The notes under the pieces: model-generated | The model's database searches: none | What the model was told of the DNA's origin: nothing | What the model saw: only the letters and a program-made list of their open reading frames with translations | NCBI RefSeq assembly: GCF_963678975.1 | Contig: NC_089275.1 | Span: 32,115,977 to 32,179,976 of the forward strand | DNA: 64,000 bases | Source of the DNA: Dysidea avara | Lineage: Eukaryota > Porifera > Demospongiae > Dictyoceratida > Dysideidae | Direction of reading: 5' to 3' | Position numbers and translations under genes: made by a program | Part shown: positions 34,871-47,321 of the stretch, in pieces | Layout: each line of letters begins with the position of its first letter | How positions within the stretch are numbered: the first letter of the stretch is position 1

Positions 34871-36264
34871 AACTATCCAATTTTAGTCTTTCCGTCAAGT
34901 GTATCGCATCGTGACAGGAAGTTGTGGGGGAAACCTGCTCGGTTCTAAACCGACTATATAGTACACCTCAAGTTGATTTCATTTTCATTTTGCGAAGGCT
35001 GTTGCGTCCCGGGCTGATGTGACTATTGCTGATATAGCTCAGACGTCATTCGTGAGTTGGATTGTACGAAAACTTGTCTACTGTAGTTCTTAGTGTTGCG
35101 TAGCCATCATTGGGTGGGGAAGAAAAGCATCAAGCAAAGGGAAGGGTCTGGCTGCGCGAGACTAAAGAAAGCTAGCTAGCTAGCTCAGTACCCATGTTAT
35201 ATCGCCGAGTCGTACATACGTAGGGATGCGCGTAACATCATTAGATTACCTGTCCAGGGTCACTAAATCTTTTGTCTGGTTCAAAGTCATTATAATCGGT
35301 TATTGTTATAGCCGTTTATACTGTAAAGAATTCAAGTACGAAATCGCACAATAAATTAGCCACCAAGCTTGATCAAACGAACTGATGGAAAATATGTGTC
35401 TGCTCAACGAGAAGCGTAGGTGAAGCATCAGTAGCTAATGTGTTTATAATTGAAACCACACCCATTTGAGTGTTGCTAGTGCTACTATTTGTATTAGCCT
35501 GGCCGTCCCTTTGACTATTTAGGTCTGGTCTGTCAAGCATCGCAGCTGGAAGCTGTGCAGAACTTTTATGCTTCTAGTAGCATTATTAGATTCACGATCA
35601 ACATAATTGTCCTGCTCATGATTAAAAATAGCCAATAAGGGAAAGAAGCCACAGTCAATGCGGAAATCTTATCAATTCTGAAATGCTACAATCTAATTGG
35701 TAGCTACTGCTTCTGTTCTTAAAAGTGCTAGTGTTAATACAGACCAGACCCCTCACTCCACTAGGGATACTAAGCATCATGCACTTGTGCAAATGGAATG
35801 TGATATTATGTCATGACAACCACATAAATTAAATTCACATTCCTTTATTTTTGTTGTTATTGTTTTTCCCAGTCGAGAGGTCGGCAAAGTATTCTCAAAA
35901 AAAAACAACCTTCTATTGTGTGCTTGGCCAAGTTGCAAAGATGGGAATTGGCTTAATCTGTTCACCATGACCTGGCAAATTCATCAAGGCATAGTGATTT
36001 AAAGAAGAAGGCCATTTCAACAAAGAAACGATGACAGAAAACTCTGTTTCTTCCACATCAAATTAAATGTAATTTTGCAAAACAGCTAGTTTGAGCGAGG
36101 GGTCCGCAACTCCCTTGAAATCTCGTACAGCCCTTTTTGAAACCTTATTGAAATCTCTGAAAATTGTTGTAAAGTTTCATATATTTCCTGTATACTTTCG
36201 CGTCACGTATGCTACGTGCAGCAACCCCACCAGTTTGCAGAGAGAACTCAAGAAAATATTCTGC
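34871..36264. other. Non-coding stretch
   Basis: Mixed-composition sequence. A weak inverted pair (GTCTGGTCTGTC near 35524 and CAGACCAGACC near 35740) may mark a MITE. No gene recognised. Confidence 0.3.
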
Positions 36265-36522
36265 ATGTGTGACCGAATTTTGGAAAATCACCCATATGGG
36301 TGCATTTGACACCTAAAATATTTAATAAACAAACTACAAACTTTATAGTGCAATCTATTTGTTAATGGTTGTAAGCCATTCTCAATACCTTAAATTACAA
36401 GAAAGTTCTTGAAATATTTTTAAAACTGCGCCCTACTTTTATTAGCGACCCACTAAACATGAAAATTCCAATAATTTCACGCGTGCCCATATGGGTGATT
36501 TTCCAAAATTAAGTCACATATT
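36265..36522. mobile_element. ATATGTGAC-end MITE, copy 2 (inverted)
   Basis: Opposite-orientation copy of 9882-10131. Ends are GTGTGACCGAATTTTGGAAA and GATTTTCCAAAATTAAGTCA, each with a CCCATATGGG palindrome. Confidence 0.8.
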
Positions 36523-36740
36523 TCTGTATACTACATATCACGTTATGCTACTAATCCGGATATCTTAGATTTTTTATGCTTTGAAATCTTGCCATAAATT
36601 GCTTGAAATCTTGCCAAATCACACAGATTTGAAATAACGTACAGGATTTTTCCAAGTTGCAGACCCCCAAGTTTTAGCCAGTCACCCAAACTGTGCTATA
36701 AATCCAGGACTATATCTGCTACAATACATACAGTGCATGT

Positions 36741-37263
36741 GACCAGATCTATAAAATTCCAATGATAAAACTTTAGTTTTATAGAGTTTTTATCAAACAT
36801 CCAATGAGTTTTTATCAAACATCCAATACAACAGTTAACGCTGTTCACTTTTACTGAACAACCATGAAGGTGTATACATTTCCCACAAAAATTTTAGCCT
36901 TGACAGTATTGGTTTTGTACCATCATATTCACCATGAACAGGTGAATGCATTACTGGGTAATATTTCCCTATATCCTTTTCTTCACCACATACCAAGCTG
37001 AATCAATTTGACACCACACTACCTTTCCAACAAAACGCAAACAAACACTTGTATCTATGTTTTCTTCCATGGTCTACTGCAACTAAAAATATCGTTCTTG
37101 AGTAGACAAATAGGATTGATGTCTAGATTTTTGTTGTTGGAGCTTGTCTTTACCAATAACAAAGTATTTTAACAATTTATGGATTTTATTAAAATATATT
37201 TACAGTATGCTCTTGTTCTACTGTATTCCGGTATCTCAGGTTTTGCAGATCCAGTCACGTTAT
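36741..37263. mobile_element. TGTGACCAGATCT-end element
   Basis: Ends CATGTGACCAGATCT and CAGATCCAGTCACGTTAT form short imperfect TIRs. The interior holds a 22-bp direct duplication (GAGTTTTTATCAAACATCC, ~36783-36826) and no gene. Confidence 0.4.
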
Positions 37264-38295
37264 GTACATTACAGCTAGAGATTATCACATAGGAAAGAGT
37301 ACACATCGTTCTGTAAATCAATTTTCTATTGTGTAAAGAATTCTATGCTATGACATAGTTTAATGCCATGCATAATATTTTAATCATGTGATGCTCGTAA
37401 TTCTACAAGACTCCAAAAATATGTATTTTACCGATGGCCAGTAACACCTCTTGTTAATGCATCATGCTCTTGACATATTAAGGGATATAAGCAAATATAA
37501 ACATTCATAGTTTACCTTTAAATTCAATTGCATCCCTGGTAAAATATAGCCAAGAGGTGCAGCACCGCTCTACTTTGTTCAAGTTTCTTTTGATGTGGTT
37601 AAATTAATTAATACCATTATTTTGATGTTGATAAAAAAATATTACCAGTTGTACTACTGTAATGGCTGCATGGGGAAAGCCTTATATGTACATGTCATAT
37701 TGTACAGTACTTTATGTTCACTGCATGTCAATTAATGTGACTTTCTCAACAGAAACCTGTATATATTGTTTACACCTGGGATAGTTTGTAAAATTGCAAT
37801 TTAATGTATTTGATTTATTACCAAATTTCCATTGCAAAGCTATGCTACAATATTAATTTTTTTTTACCTTACAGTATTATGTAGGGTTGAAGTTTCCTTC
37901 AGATTTCCTGCATTTTCAGTAGTGTTGTTAACAAGTGCACACATATGGGGTGCTATATAGAATTTGGAACAGGTAGACAATGGAAGACACAGGGCAGACC
38001 AATATCCAGCCTTCCAGTTGCCACACAGCCATCAAAAACTTTGAAAATATATACTTATTGATGAATTCACTTGCGTATTACTTGAGCAGCAATGCACTGT
38101 GAGTGTACGGTAGCTAGCTACTTGTGGAGTTTCAGTTAATACAGGTGTGAGGTATAAATACATATGCAGGTATTTACTGAGACAGTCACTAATGCTATAT
38201 AGTGTGAATGCTGCTACATGTTATTGCAGCCACTAGTACTTTATATACTGTATACCACATGTAAGAAATTCTTGCATACATTATAGGCTGTTCTT
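37264..38295. promoter_or_regulatory. Candidate promoter region of the CCP gene
   Basis: AT-rich non-coding DNA in front of the signal-peptide exon. A TATA-like CTTTATATAC lies at ~38239, about 57 bp before the first ATG. Otherwise nothing recognised. Confidence 0.3.
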
Positions 38296-38347
38296 ATGAT
38301 GATGTTTCTGACTTCACTTTTATTCCTGCTTTGTCTTAAACTTTCAG
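38296..38347 (+). CDS. Signal-peptide exon of CCP/domain-N gene
   Basis: Three consecutive ATG codons followed by a hydrophobic leader (MMMFLTSLLFLLCLKLS), ending in phase 1 exactly at a strong donor GTAAGC. The reading joins in phase to the domain-N exon at 47322, giving a Ser-Gly junction typical of signal cleavage sites. The intervening 9-kb intron is filled with MITEs. The linkage is inferred from phase, orientation and the absence of another candidate exon between them. Which of the three ATGs is used cannot be decided. Confidence 0.5.
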
Positions 38348-39130
38348 GTAAGCCCCAATGTGCAGTAAATTTTCTCAGTGTATTTTCCTGAAAAGTGTTG
38401 TTCAGAAATAAGTTTAATGTAGTTTAGTAATACTTTGCAGAGTGTACATATATCATGAGTTGTATGGGTATGTATTATTAACTTTCTTGGTGGTACTTGT
38501 CTGATGAGACTGTTAACCTGACTGTATATATGGTCAGAATCTTACAGTATTAAGTTGCTGAGGGATTAAGAAGATGATTCTCACAACACTGAAAGTACCA
38601 TAGAACTACCCACATGAATATGCTATAGAATATATGTGACTATATGAATATGTTATCAGTACTTCCCCAGTGTATAGATGTAACTTACAAACTGCTGACA
38701 GTGGACAATGACAAGTTAAGCCTGACACATTTTTTTCTGATATGTTTGTATGCCTCCCTCTTGTATGTACTGCAACTACATACCGTATGTAGGAGATCTA
38801 GTGCTAGCTTCATAAGATTTTAAATAACTGGATAAAACCCCATTAACCATCCTACCCTCCTCCTCTAAGCAAAAATATTGCCACTGAAATATCATTGGAT
38901 CATGGTCTAATTATTAGAGAAACAATTGAAATTACAATACCACTGTTCAGGTTAAGTACAGAATATCATCATTGTTCAGTGAAATTATTACGAAGGTCTG
39001 CATGTTCCTGCCAAAAATGAACCAGAAACAAGCTAGTGCAATCAACTCAAGCATGTCTCTAAATCACTTTCAACAGGTCTGGAGATAATTTTGAAAATAT
39101 AGACTGACGACAAAGAATAGCTCAACATTC

Positions 39131-39764
39131 GTGACCCAGTCTGGGAAAACCGGTCTTAACGCTTATTTAAAAGTATCGAGAAACGCTGGTTTTAAGTATT
39201 TAGTGTGTTGTAGCTTGCCAATGGTTGAAGCTATGTGTACCAAATTTTCACACGTTTTACACCAATTCCTTACCTTCCACAGCATCCACTGTGCAAGTAG
39301 CCAACAACTAAGTTTCCCGCCATTTTAGATAGTTTTTAAACCGAGGTTGACTGTATCAGGTGAGCTCCAAAAGGGGTGGGAGATGGGGCCTGGAAGGCAG
39401 GCAAGATGGTGTTCAAAAATTGAAAAGGAAGTAGTAGGGATAAATTAGGCCAAGTTTTGGGCATTCAGGTCTCAAAATTGGCTAAAATGTAAGAAAATTC
39501 ACAGCAGAGGTACTTATTCGACACCACAGAGCTGTACAGCCACATATAGCCATCCCCAGGCTGACCAGACCTCCATTAAGGCCCCACACCGCACGTACAG
39601 ATTGCCACTGGGCTTGGGAAAAGCAGCCAGCAAAACCAGACCACTCAAGTGTAGCTGATTTTGATTGTGGAATTAGATAGTTTATTCATGTAGCTTTGCG
39701 TCCTGGGTGAAAAATCGAATCTGCTGACATGGGCGATAAGACCGGTTTTCCCAGACTGGGTCAC
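39131..39764. mobile_element. DNA element with perfect 28-bp TIRs
   Basis: Terminal repeats GTGACCCAGTCTGGGAAAAC (continuing CGGTCTTA) at 39131-39158 and their exact complement at 39737-39764. The 634-bp interior has a short open frame without domains. A recent non-autonomous element inside the large first intron. Confidence 0.85.
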
Positions 39765-40049
39765 ATTTCTTGTTTTTGCCAAACACATGCTTTTTGATGG
39801 GCAATTGAAAACAGTAGAAATGGAAAGTGGAAATGGAGAATGAAATAGTCTGTTTTTTAACAGTATTTAAACCTGTACGTGCATGCTAATAAAACCCTTG
39901 TTTACTTAAAGACCGTGCACTTCTGTGCATAGACCATCCAAATGTACCAGTAAAAAGGACAAGAACAACACAGGTGTTGACTTATTTACTGTGCTTGGAT
40001 TCATGTCATAACTCCATGATCTTCAACTCTATTCAGTTAATACGGTTTG

Positions 40050-40290
40050 TACCTTCGGTACTGCCCAAGCGGAGCACAACATCGCACTCGCTCACACGCA
40101 CAATTTTGCTTGAGATTTTAAAAATCGCTATTAAGGGACGTGACAACTGTTTTGCTTGTGATTCTCGTGAGCAAAACAGTTGCCACTCTGTATTGTGAAC
40201 AAAACAGTTGCCACGCCCCTTAATTAGCAATTTTTAAATCTCGAGCAAAATTGTGCATGCAAGCAAGTGCGACGTTGCGCTTTCCAGTAC
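40050..40290. mobile_element. Foldback MITE (GCAAAATTGTG family), copy 1
   Basis: Palindrome centred near 40170. GGTACTG, GCACTCGC, CACAATTTTGC, AAAAATCGCTATTAAGGG and CAACTGTTTTGC are each mirrored on the right, with an extra AAACAGTTGCCAC copy. Partial copy at 44786-44880; structural relative at 49066-49262. Confidence 0.8.
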
Positions 40291-40297
40291 CATAGAT

Positions 40298-40531
40298 ATG
40301 TGACCAAATTTTCAAAAGAGCTGGCTCTTTCACACATATCCAATTCTATGAACTTACTGTTCAAGAATCATATCAACCTGAAATTTCTCCATCTACTATG
40401 CTTTAATTGAAGCTCACTACAAATTATACTGACCAAATTTTAAGTCAGTAGCCTTTTCCAATCTGAAGCTATGAATCATAAATTGTAAAGTGTGTGAAGA
40501 CTCCTTTTTGTAAATCTAGTCACATATATAG
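40298..40531. mobile_element. MITE, sister of the cathepsin intron MITE
   Basis: Ends ATATGTGACCAAATTTTCAA and TAAATCTAGTCACATATA. The interior matches 8707-8915 (CCAATTCTATG, CATCTACTA, GACCAAATTTTAAGTCA). Confidence 0.75.
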
Positions 40532-42188
40532 CTAACCAAGGTTTCCACAATGATTCCCAGTGACGGATTTAAGATTTTGAAGAGGAAGTTTCTGAAAAAT
40601 GATATAGTATAGCTTTAGAATAAGGTGTCCAAGGGCATAGCTACTAAAGAAAATTTGAGAATTTAGAATTTTAGGATAATTTTAGTTAACACTCACAGTT
40701 AATCCAATGCTACAGAATAAGCAAACAAATTGTAGGGCAAACATTGTGACTATAAGCCTTAGCTTTGATTGTTCTATTAGAGTAGTTACTGGACTGTTCT
40801 ATTAAAGTATCTCAATCATTTTTAATGCAGTGGGAGGAGAAAGCTTAAAGTGTTGCTGAGGGTTTAATAGCTATAATTGATGTTAGTTAACATGTTGGTT
40901 GCTGTGGCCCACCCCTGGGGGTAGTGGCAACTGCCACCATTTATTGAGGACTCTATTACACATGTGTTCATATATACACAGCCTAGCATTTTTGCCTAGC
41001 TATACACACCACCCTTCCACCACACAGAGCTCTGTCATTGCCTACTTTGCCCTAATGCTAATTGCATAATTATAACATTTTCCATTAGCTAGTGGCGCAT
41101 TATCTTCACCGACCACTGTCCCACAACAACAGCAAATGACATAACAGTCCTGTTTCACTTAGAACTTTTGTTTTACTAGGTCATTCAATTTTCGACAACG
41201 CGGTGTGTCCCAAACCTATTAAACCAGTTTACAAATTCTGTAATGCATGAAAACATTTCAAGATTACTGTGCGTGTTTATAGGTTAGCACACCCTTAGAT
41301 CATAGCGTACACTAAATATTCCTACATCTGTAGCACGCATGTTAACTTCAATTGTGATGCAATAAATTACATTTCAATGTACTTACAGTACATGCATGCT
41401 ACAGTTTTATTAGTATTTTGTTATATGATGCATGTCATTACAGTAATTACTGTGCTAAATTCAAAACGGGTTTCTGTAAAAATTAACCAACTAAATTCTA
41501 CTTACTTCAAATAGCATTTTAATGACACTTGTTTCACCTCTATTAGCAAGTCTCGATTATGTACTATAGAAACATACCTGTGTTTGTTTTTTCTGTTAGT
41601 ACTCCTTCATCTTTAATCTGATTCCATTCTGTCAAAGAAACAGTTTACTTAGACCTATAAGAAATCCAGATAGTTTAGATGTTCAACAAATTTCACTCAT
41701 GTTTTTTTTAAATCTGTTAGTTCTTTATATGATCTATACACAAATTAGACTTTTAGTACACTTTTTTATTACTCTTCTAATTTGAAGAAAAGCATCAACA
41801 CATTATAGGCAGTTTAAGTGTCACCCGTGATGTATGAATTACATCTCACAAATAGTTAATGCGAATAGAATAAAATTTGCTGTGTGGCCTACCCTACATG
41901 TACACTGGTGTGCTTTGGAGAAGGGACCATGGAGCTATGCAGGCATGAAAATCACATTATCTTTCTTCCTGTCAATATTCCCACAGTATGGTGCACCAGC
42001 TTTCTTGGTTCCATGACATGCTACTGTGTGTCTTGTTACATACGTAGATTAAAGTACTCTAATAGAGCAATCACTTAATTTAACAGTCACTACATCATAA
42101 CTCAATTTATATGGCACTTAAAGGTGATTAAGACAAAGATATGAATTTTGGTAAATCTGTAATTGACCCATGCATATTGTAGGAACTA
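40532..42188. other. Intronic stretch with repeat fragments
   Basis: Contains two copies of the dispersed TCTATTAGAG motif (40767-40816, 42052-42075). A partial 3' end of the hairpin-ended repeat lies at ~41880-42035 (CTTTCTTCCTGTCAATATTC then GTGTGTCTTG). No exon seen. Confidence 0.4.
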
Positions 42189-42812
42189 TTAATCCCATCC
42201 AAAAACAGCTTATAGCTGTAAAAAAAGTGCGCGTCCAAGTAAAGCAGAGTTAACTGCGACAAAAAGTAATGATATCATAATGCGGCCATGTGCGAGGTGT
42301 GCAAGTTGTAATATTAGCTAATCAGATAATACAATGTTATTGTTAAAGTGTTAATGAGAACTATGTGATGCTGCTAGTTTTGAAGTGTGTGAGCATCTTC
42401 ATAAATGCCACATAAATTTAATTCTCAATAAAGCAATGTGTATAGATTCTCTGATAGTAATAAATAGTTTGAGTTTGGCCACCTTTCCTTTGTTCGTAGC
42501 ATTGCTGTATACAGGAAAGGCGGCCAAACTCAAACTATTTATTACTATCAGAGAATCTATACACATTGCTTTATTGAGAATTAAATTTATGTGGCATTTA
42601 TGAAGATGCTCACACACTTCAAAACTAGCAGCATCACATAGTTCTCATTAACACTTTAACAATAACATTGTATTATCTGATTAGCTAATATTACAACTTG
42701 CACACCTCGCACATGGCCGCATTATGATATCATTACTTTTTGTCGCAGTTAACTCTGCTTTACTTGGACGCGCACTTTTTTTACAGCTATAAGCTGTTTT
42801 TGGATGGGATTT
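42189..42812. mobile_element. Foldback element, near-perfect 300-bp arms
   Basis: Inverted repeat centred at ~42501. Both ends read ATCCCATCCAAAAACAGCTT and CTGTAAAAAAAGTGCGCGTC. The two strands encode almost identical 72-residue strings (42385-42603 and 42399-42617), so these are not genes. Arm identity is close to 100% by eye, so it is a young member of the ACAGC..GCTGTAAAAAAA foldback family. Confidence 0.92.
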
Positions 42813-42940
42813 CAATACTTTTTGTTAGAATAAGCAATGCACTGTTGATAACAGTAGGTGAGTCAGTAGTTTCCATGGTTTTGACAGAAACCCCAGATTA
42901 CAGTGACAGAATATTAAAATATAACTGTAATTTTAGTGGC

Positions 42941-43131
42941 CAGGGCCGCCCACATTGGGGGTAACTGGGGTATTTTTCCCCCTACCACAGCCTGAAAGGG
43001 GCCACTTGAATACCTGTTTAAAGAAAGATCGATATACTCTAATAGAGCAGTCAGGATCTAGACCCTTCCTTGCCCCTGGGCCCCTCTTTAACTCTTTTCC
43101 CTGGGCCCTCTAATTTCTCTGGACGGCCCTG
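42941..43131. mobile_element. 191-bp hAT MITE with 8-bp TSD
   Basis: Ends CAGGGCCGCCCA and TGGACGGCCCTG, flanked by the exact 8-bp duplication TTAGTGGC (42933-42940 and 43132-43139). One copy of the dispersed CTCTAATAGAGCAGTCA motif lies inside (43027-43054). Confidence 0.92.
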
Positions 43132-43269
43132 TTAGTGGCATGCAACTGCAGTCAACTAACACCCATTTTAACTAGTAAACCCTTAACAACACTTTGCCTT
43201 TCATCTTGTACTGCATTGAAACGATCAAGATACTCTATTAGAGCAGTCACAAAACAGCTGTAACACAGC

Positions 43270-43500
43270 CATAGGCGGCGGAAAGGGGGGGGGGGCTTAG
43301 CCCCCCCTCAGAATGATATCACACCGAAATTATCTTTCTTGGAGTGGGGCTGAAAACCGTGATAAAGATCGAGATACTCTAATAGAGCAGTCACTCTAAT
43401 AAAGTATTCAGTGTGTAGCGAGCTATGTAAGGATTTTTATGTAGTTTATCAGCTAGAAATGGTAGCTGGTGAGGTGGAAGCTCTTGTCAGTTGGTTGCGA

Positions 43501-43531
<31 letters not shown>

Positions 43532-43609
43532 GGTCTCACCTTACTAAACTATAGAAATAAGTCTGGGTCAGCCCAGCCCCCCTCATATCAACTACTTGCT
43601 CCACCGCTG
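43270..43609. mobile_element. 340-bp hAT MITE with 8-bp TSD
   Basis: Bounded by CATAGGCGGCGG and CCACCGCTG and flanked by AACACAGC on both sides (43262-43269 and 43610-43617). Inside are a GGGGGGG..CCCCCCC hairpin, the dispersed motif (43367-43394) and a poly-T run of ~31 (43503-43533). Confidence 0.8.
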
Positions 43610-45062
43610 AACACAGCAATCAATATTTAGCATAGTTACAACTTCTGCTTAGCATCGGATTGTATAGTTTAAATTACTAGCTACTTACAGACTTTACAAT
43701 ATAAAAATATGGCACTTGTAGAAATGTGACTGTTTTATTAGAGTATCTCGATCTACTTCAAGCATTGACTAATTCAAGTGAAGAAGCTACGCCCCTGCCA
43801 AGAGATCTTGTGAAATGAAATGAGAAAAGGCAAGTATGTACAGAGACAATAGAGGGGCGCGTAATTATGTCCTGTTGTAAATAAACGCCTTTAAAATTTA
43901 TATTACTACTAAATAAACGCACCAGAATAGGCTTGTGTGGCTGTTGTCTCCAAGGTTGTCTCATTATTTGTCTTTTCGTGTTGAAGGGATTTAGTCGCAA
44001 TTGGTGAGTTTAACTATACATGTATTTGTGTTGTAAAACTTAATTGTAAAAAGGCGATTAGCACATATCATGATAAACATGTATTTGTCACAGTAGAGTC
44101 TCTCACGAAGTCACGATTATTATGAGACATTGGACCAGGGTAAAAAATTTACTGCTATATTTAGAGGTTGTAGCGTTTGTATATCTTAGTATCTTAATAA
44201 ATAATCCCCCATGATCACTAATCACTAATAGTACAGTGAAAACTGGTCATTATTCAGGCCGTAGGGACAAAATTTTCTAACCTTGCTTTTTAAAGAGGTG
44301 GCTGCATTATGCGGCCTTAAAAAAAGGTAAGAAGCATGCTGTTCTAACTGGCTATAGAGATGGATTTAGTGTATGACAGCGTATGAGACAGTGAGTGCTG
44401 GCAGCAAGGGGGCAGCCAATCTGTTAGAGCACCAAAAGCACTGCTTCAGACATAGGCAGTTGACTGTCAGCCCCAAGTGTAAAAAGTTTCACTGTTGGTC
44501 CTTATAAGCTCCTGATGAAGAAAGTGATGAAGTCATTATCCATAGGATATATTTTTCAGAGTATCCATTTCAGTTCTACAATATAGTAGCCAAGCATAAG
44601 ATGAACATAACACAGCATTCCAGTAGTTTAGTGGTGACCACAACACTGCCTGAGTTAAACTGTGGTGAGATTTGAGACTACCAGAAGCCCTGGAATGTCT
44701 TCAACACATGAAATACCAAATATCTAATGCCTGGCTTTCATCCACAGTGGACCTGTCTTGGTGGCCACTTGTACAGAAGGGAAACAGCTAGTTGCCACAC
44801 CCCTTAATTATCAATTTGTAAAATCGTTAGCAAAATTGTGTGTGCGAGCAAGTGCGATGTGGCAGTGCCGTGTATATGGTTGCTGCCTAGCAGTGACACA
44901 TCACGAGTATTGAAGTCACAATGCGTTACTGTATCATCCATCTAAATACAATCTCTGAATGTGTCATTTTGTGTAGAGAGCAATCTTCCACAAGAAGTGA
45001 CCTGCAGGTTTCAGTGTATATTGTTAACCATTAATATTGTTCACAATATTGTGAACTATATG
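43610..45062. other. Intronic stretch with repeat fragments
   Basis: Holds one dispersed motif (43728-43754), a partial pogo-like end (~44235-44330) and a half copy of the GCAAAATTGTG foldback (44786-44880). No exon recognised. Confidence 0.4.
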
Positions 45063-45064
45063 TA

Positions 45065-45240
45065 CAGTGAAACCTCACTTAGTGGCCACCTCTTTAATAA
45101 GACCACCTCATTATATTGGCCACCTCTAGTAGGTCCCAAATATAGCTAAGCATTACTTATGACCTCATTAATAAGGCCACCTTGTTATTCAGGCCAAATT
45201 TTTTGGTCCCACAGCCTGCCATATTAATGAGGTTTCATTG
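45065..45240. mobile_element. 176-bp pogo-like MITE, TA TSD
   Basis: TIRs CAGTGAAACCTCACTTA / TTAATGAGGTTTCATTG flanked by TA on both sides (45063-45064, 45241-45242). Inner subrepeats of GGCCACCT appear three times. Confidence 0.85.
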
Positions 45241-45242
45241 TA

Positions 45243-46559
45243 CTTATATGAATTTTTATTTTTCGTAACTTTTCTTCAGGTTTACTGATGGGCACTATGA
45301 AGCATTGTTGACTGGTACGTGTATAATGTGGTGACTTGAAATGCTAAAACAGTACGTAGCGTGTCTTGTATGTACATGTAATGTGTTGTAATGTGTCCAC
45401 ACATCCACACATCTTAGAAATAAATGTAATTGTATTCTCTATAAATAGTCAGTTCCATTGTGCCACTGGGTCATAAGTTGGTTGAGTATGGATCATCCAG
45501 GGCACTTGAGTCACATTTTGTCCTGGCCAAGTGGATCTCATCCACTGACAGAATATACAGGATCAGATCACGTGTATAAATTACGGTGGAACTTGTTTAT
45601 TGCCACCTTCACTCATTCAGCAGGTAACAGTGTATAAATTCTCAATTGGAATTGGCTTTTCAAGAGTGGTTGTCTTTCTATACTAGTGGCCATTAAGATA
45701 GGTTGTACTGATAGAGTGTACATACTAGAGATGCAACAATATCCTCCACTTAGTGTCGTTTGATAGTGATGCAATGGAGACTATGTATTATTGCATTTAA
45801 ATACTATACTATTATATTGCAACTCTAGCACGTATTTATAACAGGAATGTTTGTTAACCGTTTAGACATACTGGAGCCACACCCACTCATCTGGATTCTA
45901 CAAATGGAGTCATACCAATTTGTTGTCATCATACTCACTCGTTACTCCCATTGTGTTTGGATGAATATACATGCCGTCATGTGAGACTTGCTACCATGGC
46001 GGGCCACTGGAAAACATTTGCATAGCAGTTATATTACAGTCATTATTGTACAATTCTTACATTATTGTTGTGAAAAGTGTTTGGTATTCATGTGTCTCCT
46101 CTGTATGTTGTAATTACATGTGTAATTTTGTGTGGGGGTGCTATAAAATGCAATAATGCATGGTGACAATTGTATTAGGCGATTTTGCACACTTCCTTTT
46201 AAGCTAGCTACATGTGCTAATTACTCACAGCTTGTGTCAACAACTGGTAACCGCAGCTGTACTCTTGTGTCATTCTTTAAGCCGCGCCCTTAGAGGACAA
46301 ATTATGTGGGGGCGACTAATTTCAAAACGAAGGATGGTATGCAGCACCATAGATTAGCTATATCTATGGACTATAATCTATGGCAGCACACTTCTTGGTG
46401 GCTATATGTACTGATTAACTACATAGAGCGCCAGTTCATCAATACCCAGAGACCGCAGTTGTGCTCTGCGTCATTCTTTAAATTCCGAGTAAAATTCTTA
46501 GAGAGCAAATGACGTGGGGGCGACTAAATTCAAATTTCAAACTAGCCATTCTCGAAAAC
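45243..46559. other. Intronic stretch with a local duplication
   Basis: About 46250-46330 and 46450-46530 are diverged direct copies (TCATTCTTTAA, GTGGGGGCGACTAA). A partial pogo-like end is at 45593. No exon recognised. Confidence 0.4.
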
Positions 46560-47155
46560 AAATGTTTCAATCTGAACGAAACTTTCAGAACAGTTTAAAG
46601 ACACATTGCCCTACATGCCAAGCGAGTATTGCGGAAAACAACAATCTGGGATTTGTATTTGGCCTCTAGGTCGACTGAGGACGACTGAAACTTCGTTTGG
46701 TGCTGAAATCACGACTGTAGGGTAATCATGTATGGTGAAATCGATGATGTGAATCTTGAGGTGATTGAGTGAATACTGAAGCGATAACAGGGCGATCAAT
46801 GTTCGGAATGCACAAAGGAACGCAAGGCATACACCTGCGGTTGCGTCTAACCGCATGCGATAAAAAAAAAAATAAAAAAAAAAATGAAACGTCCCCTTTC
46901 ATGTCGGCAATCTCGATCACGAAACAATCGGCATGGATTTGCTTCACTGCTTGTGTGGTAGTTACTAGTGACACGATGAGTTCAACTCCAGAGTTTCAGA
47001 GGGATAGCGTAAGTGACGGGTGGATTACAGGAAGGCCAAATTTGAGAACGTTCGTTCTTGTAAAATCCTCACGTAGTGGTCGCGTCATTTATTGTCTGCG
47101 GCGCGCGTTTCTGCTTTACTGGCCGCGCGACTCACTACCGTGAGTCTTGATATCA
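46560..47155 (+). repeat. Hairpin-ended dispersed repeat, copy B
   Basis: GC-richer block that ends in GACTCACTACCGTGAGTC followed by TTGATATC. The 3' ~60 bp match 51700-51755 and the hairpin is preserved by paired changes. An A-rich run (46861-46883) lies inside. It may be a retroposed or rolling-circle element. The several overlapping open frames across it are not supported as genes. Confidence 0.5.
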
Positions 47156-47321
47156 GAAACAGTTGTTTCACAAAGAGCCCAATTTTTGTTTCATTCTGCT
47201 GTACCATTATTAGCATGATGTACAATTTAGTTACAATACTTGTATATATGAGGATAGATCAGACATTTAGTGAGCTGTGAAAGGGTACTGCATGTTTAAC
47301 AAAGTTGGTGTTTGTTGTTAG

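Noticed and set aside
42385..42617. Two 72-codon open frames on opposite strands
   Set aside because: Their near-identical products come from mirrored arms of a palindrome.
43503..43533. Poly-T as a retrogene poly(A) tail
   Set aside because: It lies inside a hAT MITE defined by 8-bp TSDs; no adjacent coding sequence.
45280..45320. Possible small exon after TTTCTTCAG
   Set aside because: A stop appears within 11 codons in the phase needed for the CCP gene.
46611..47143. Several 80-124 codon frames around the A-rich run
   Set aside because: They overlap on both strands within a dispersed repeat and read through homopolymers.
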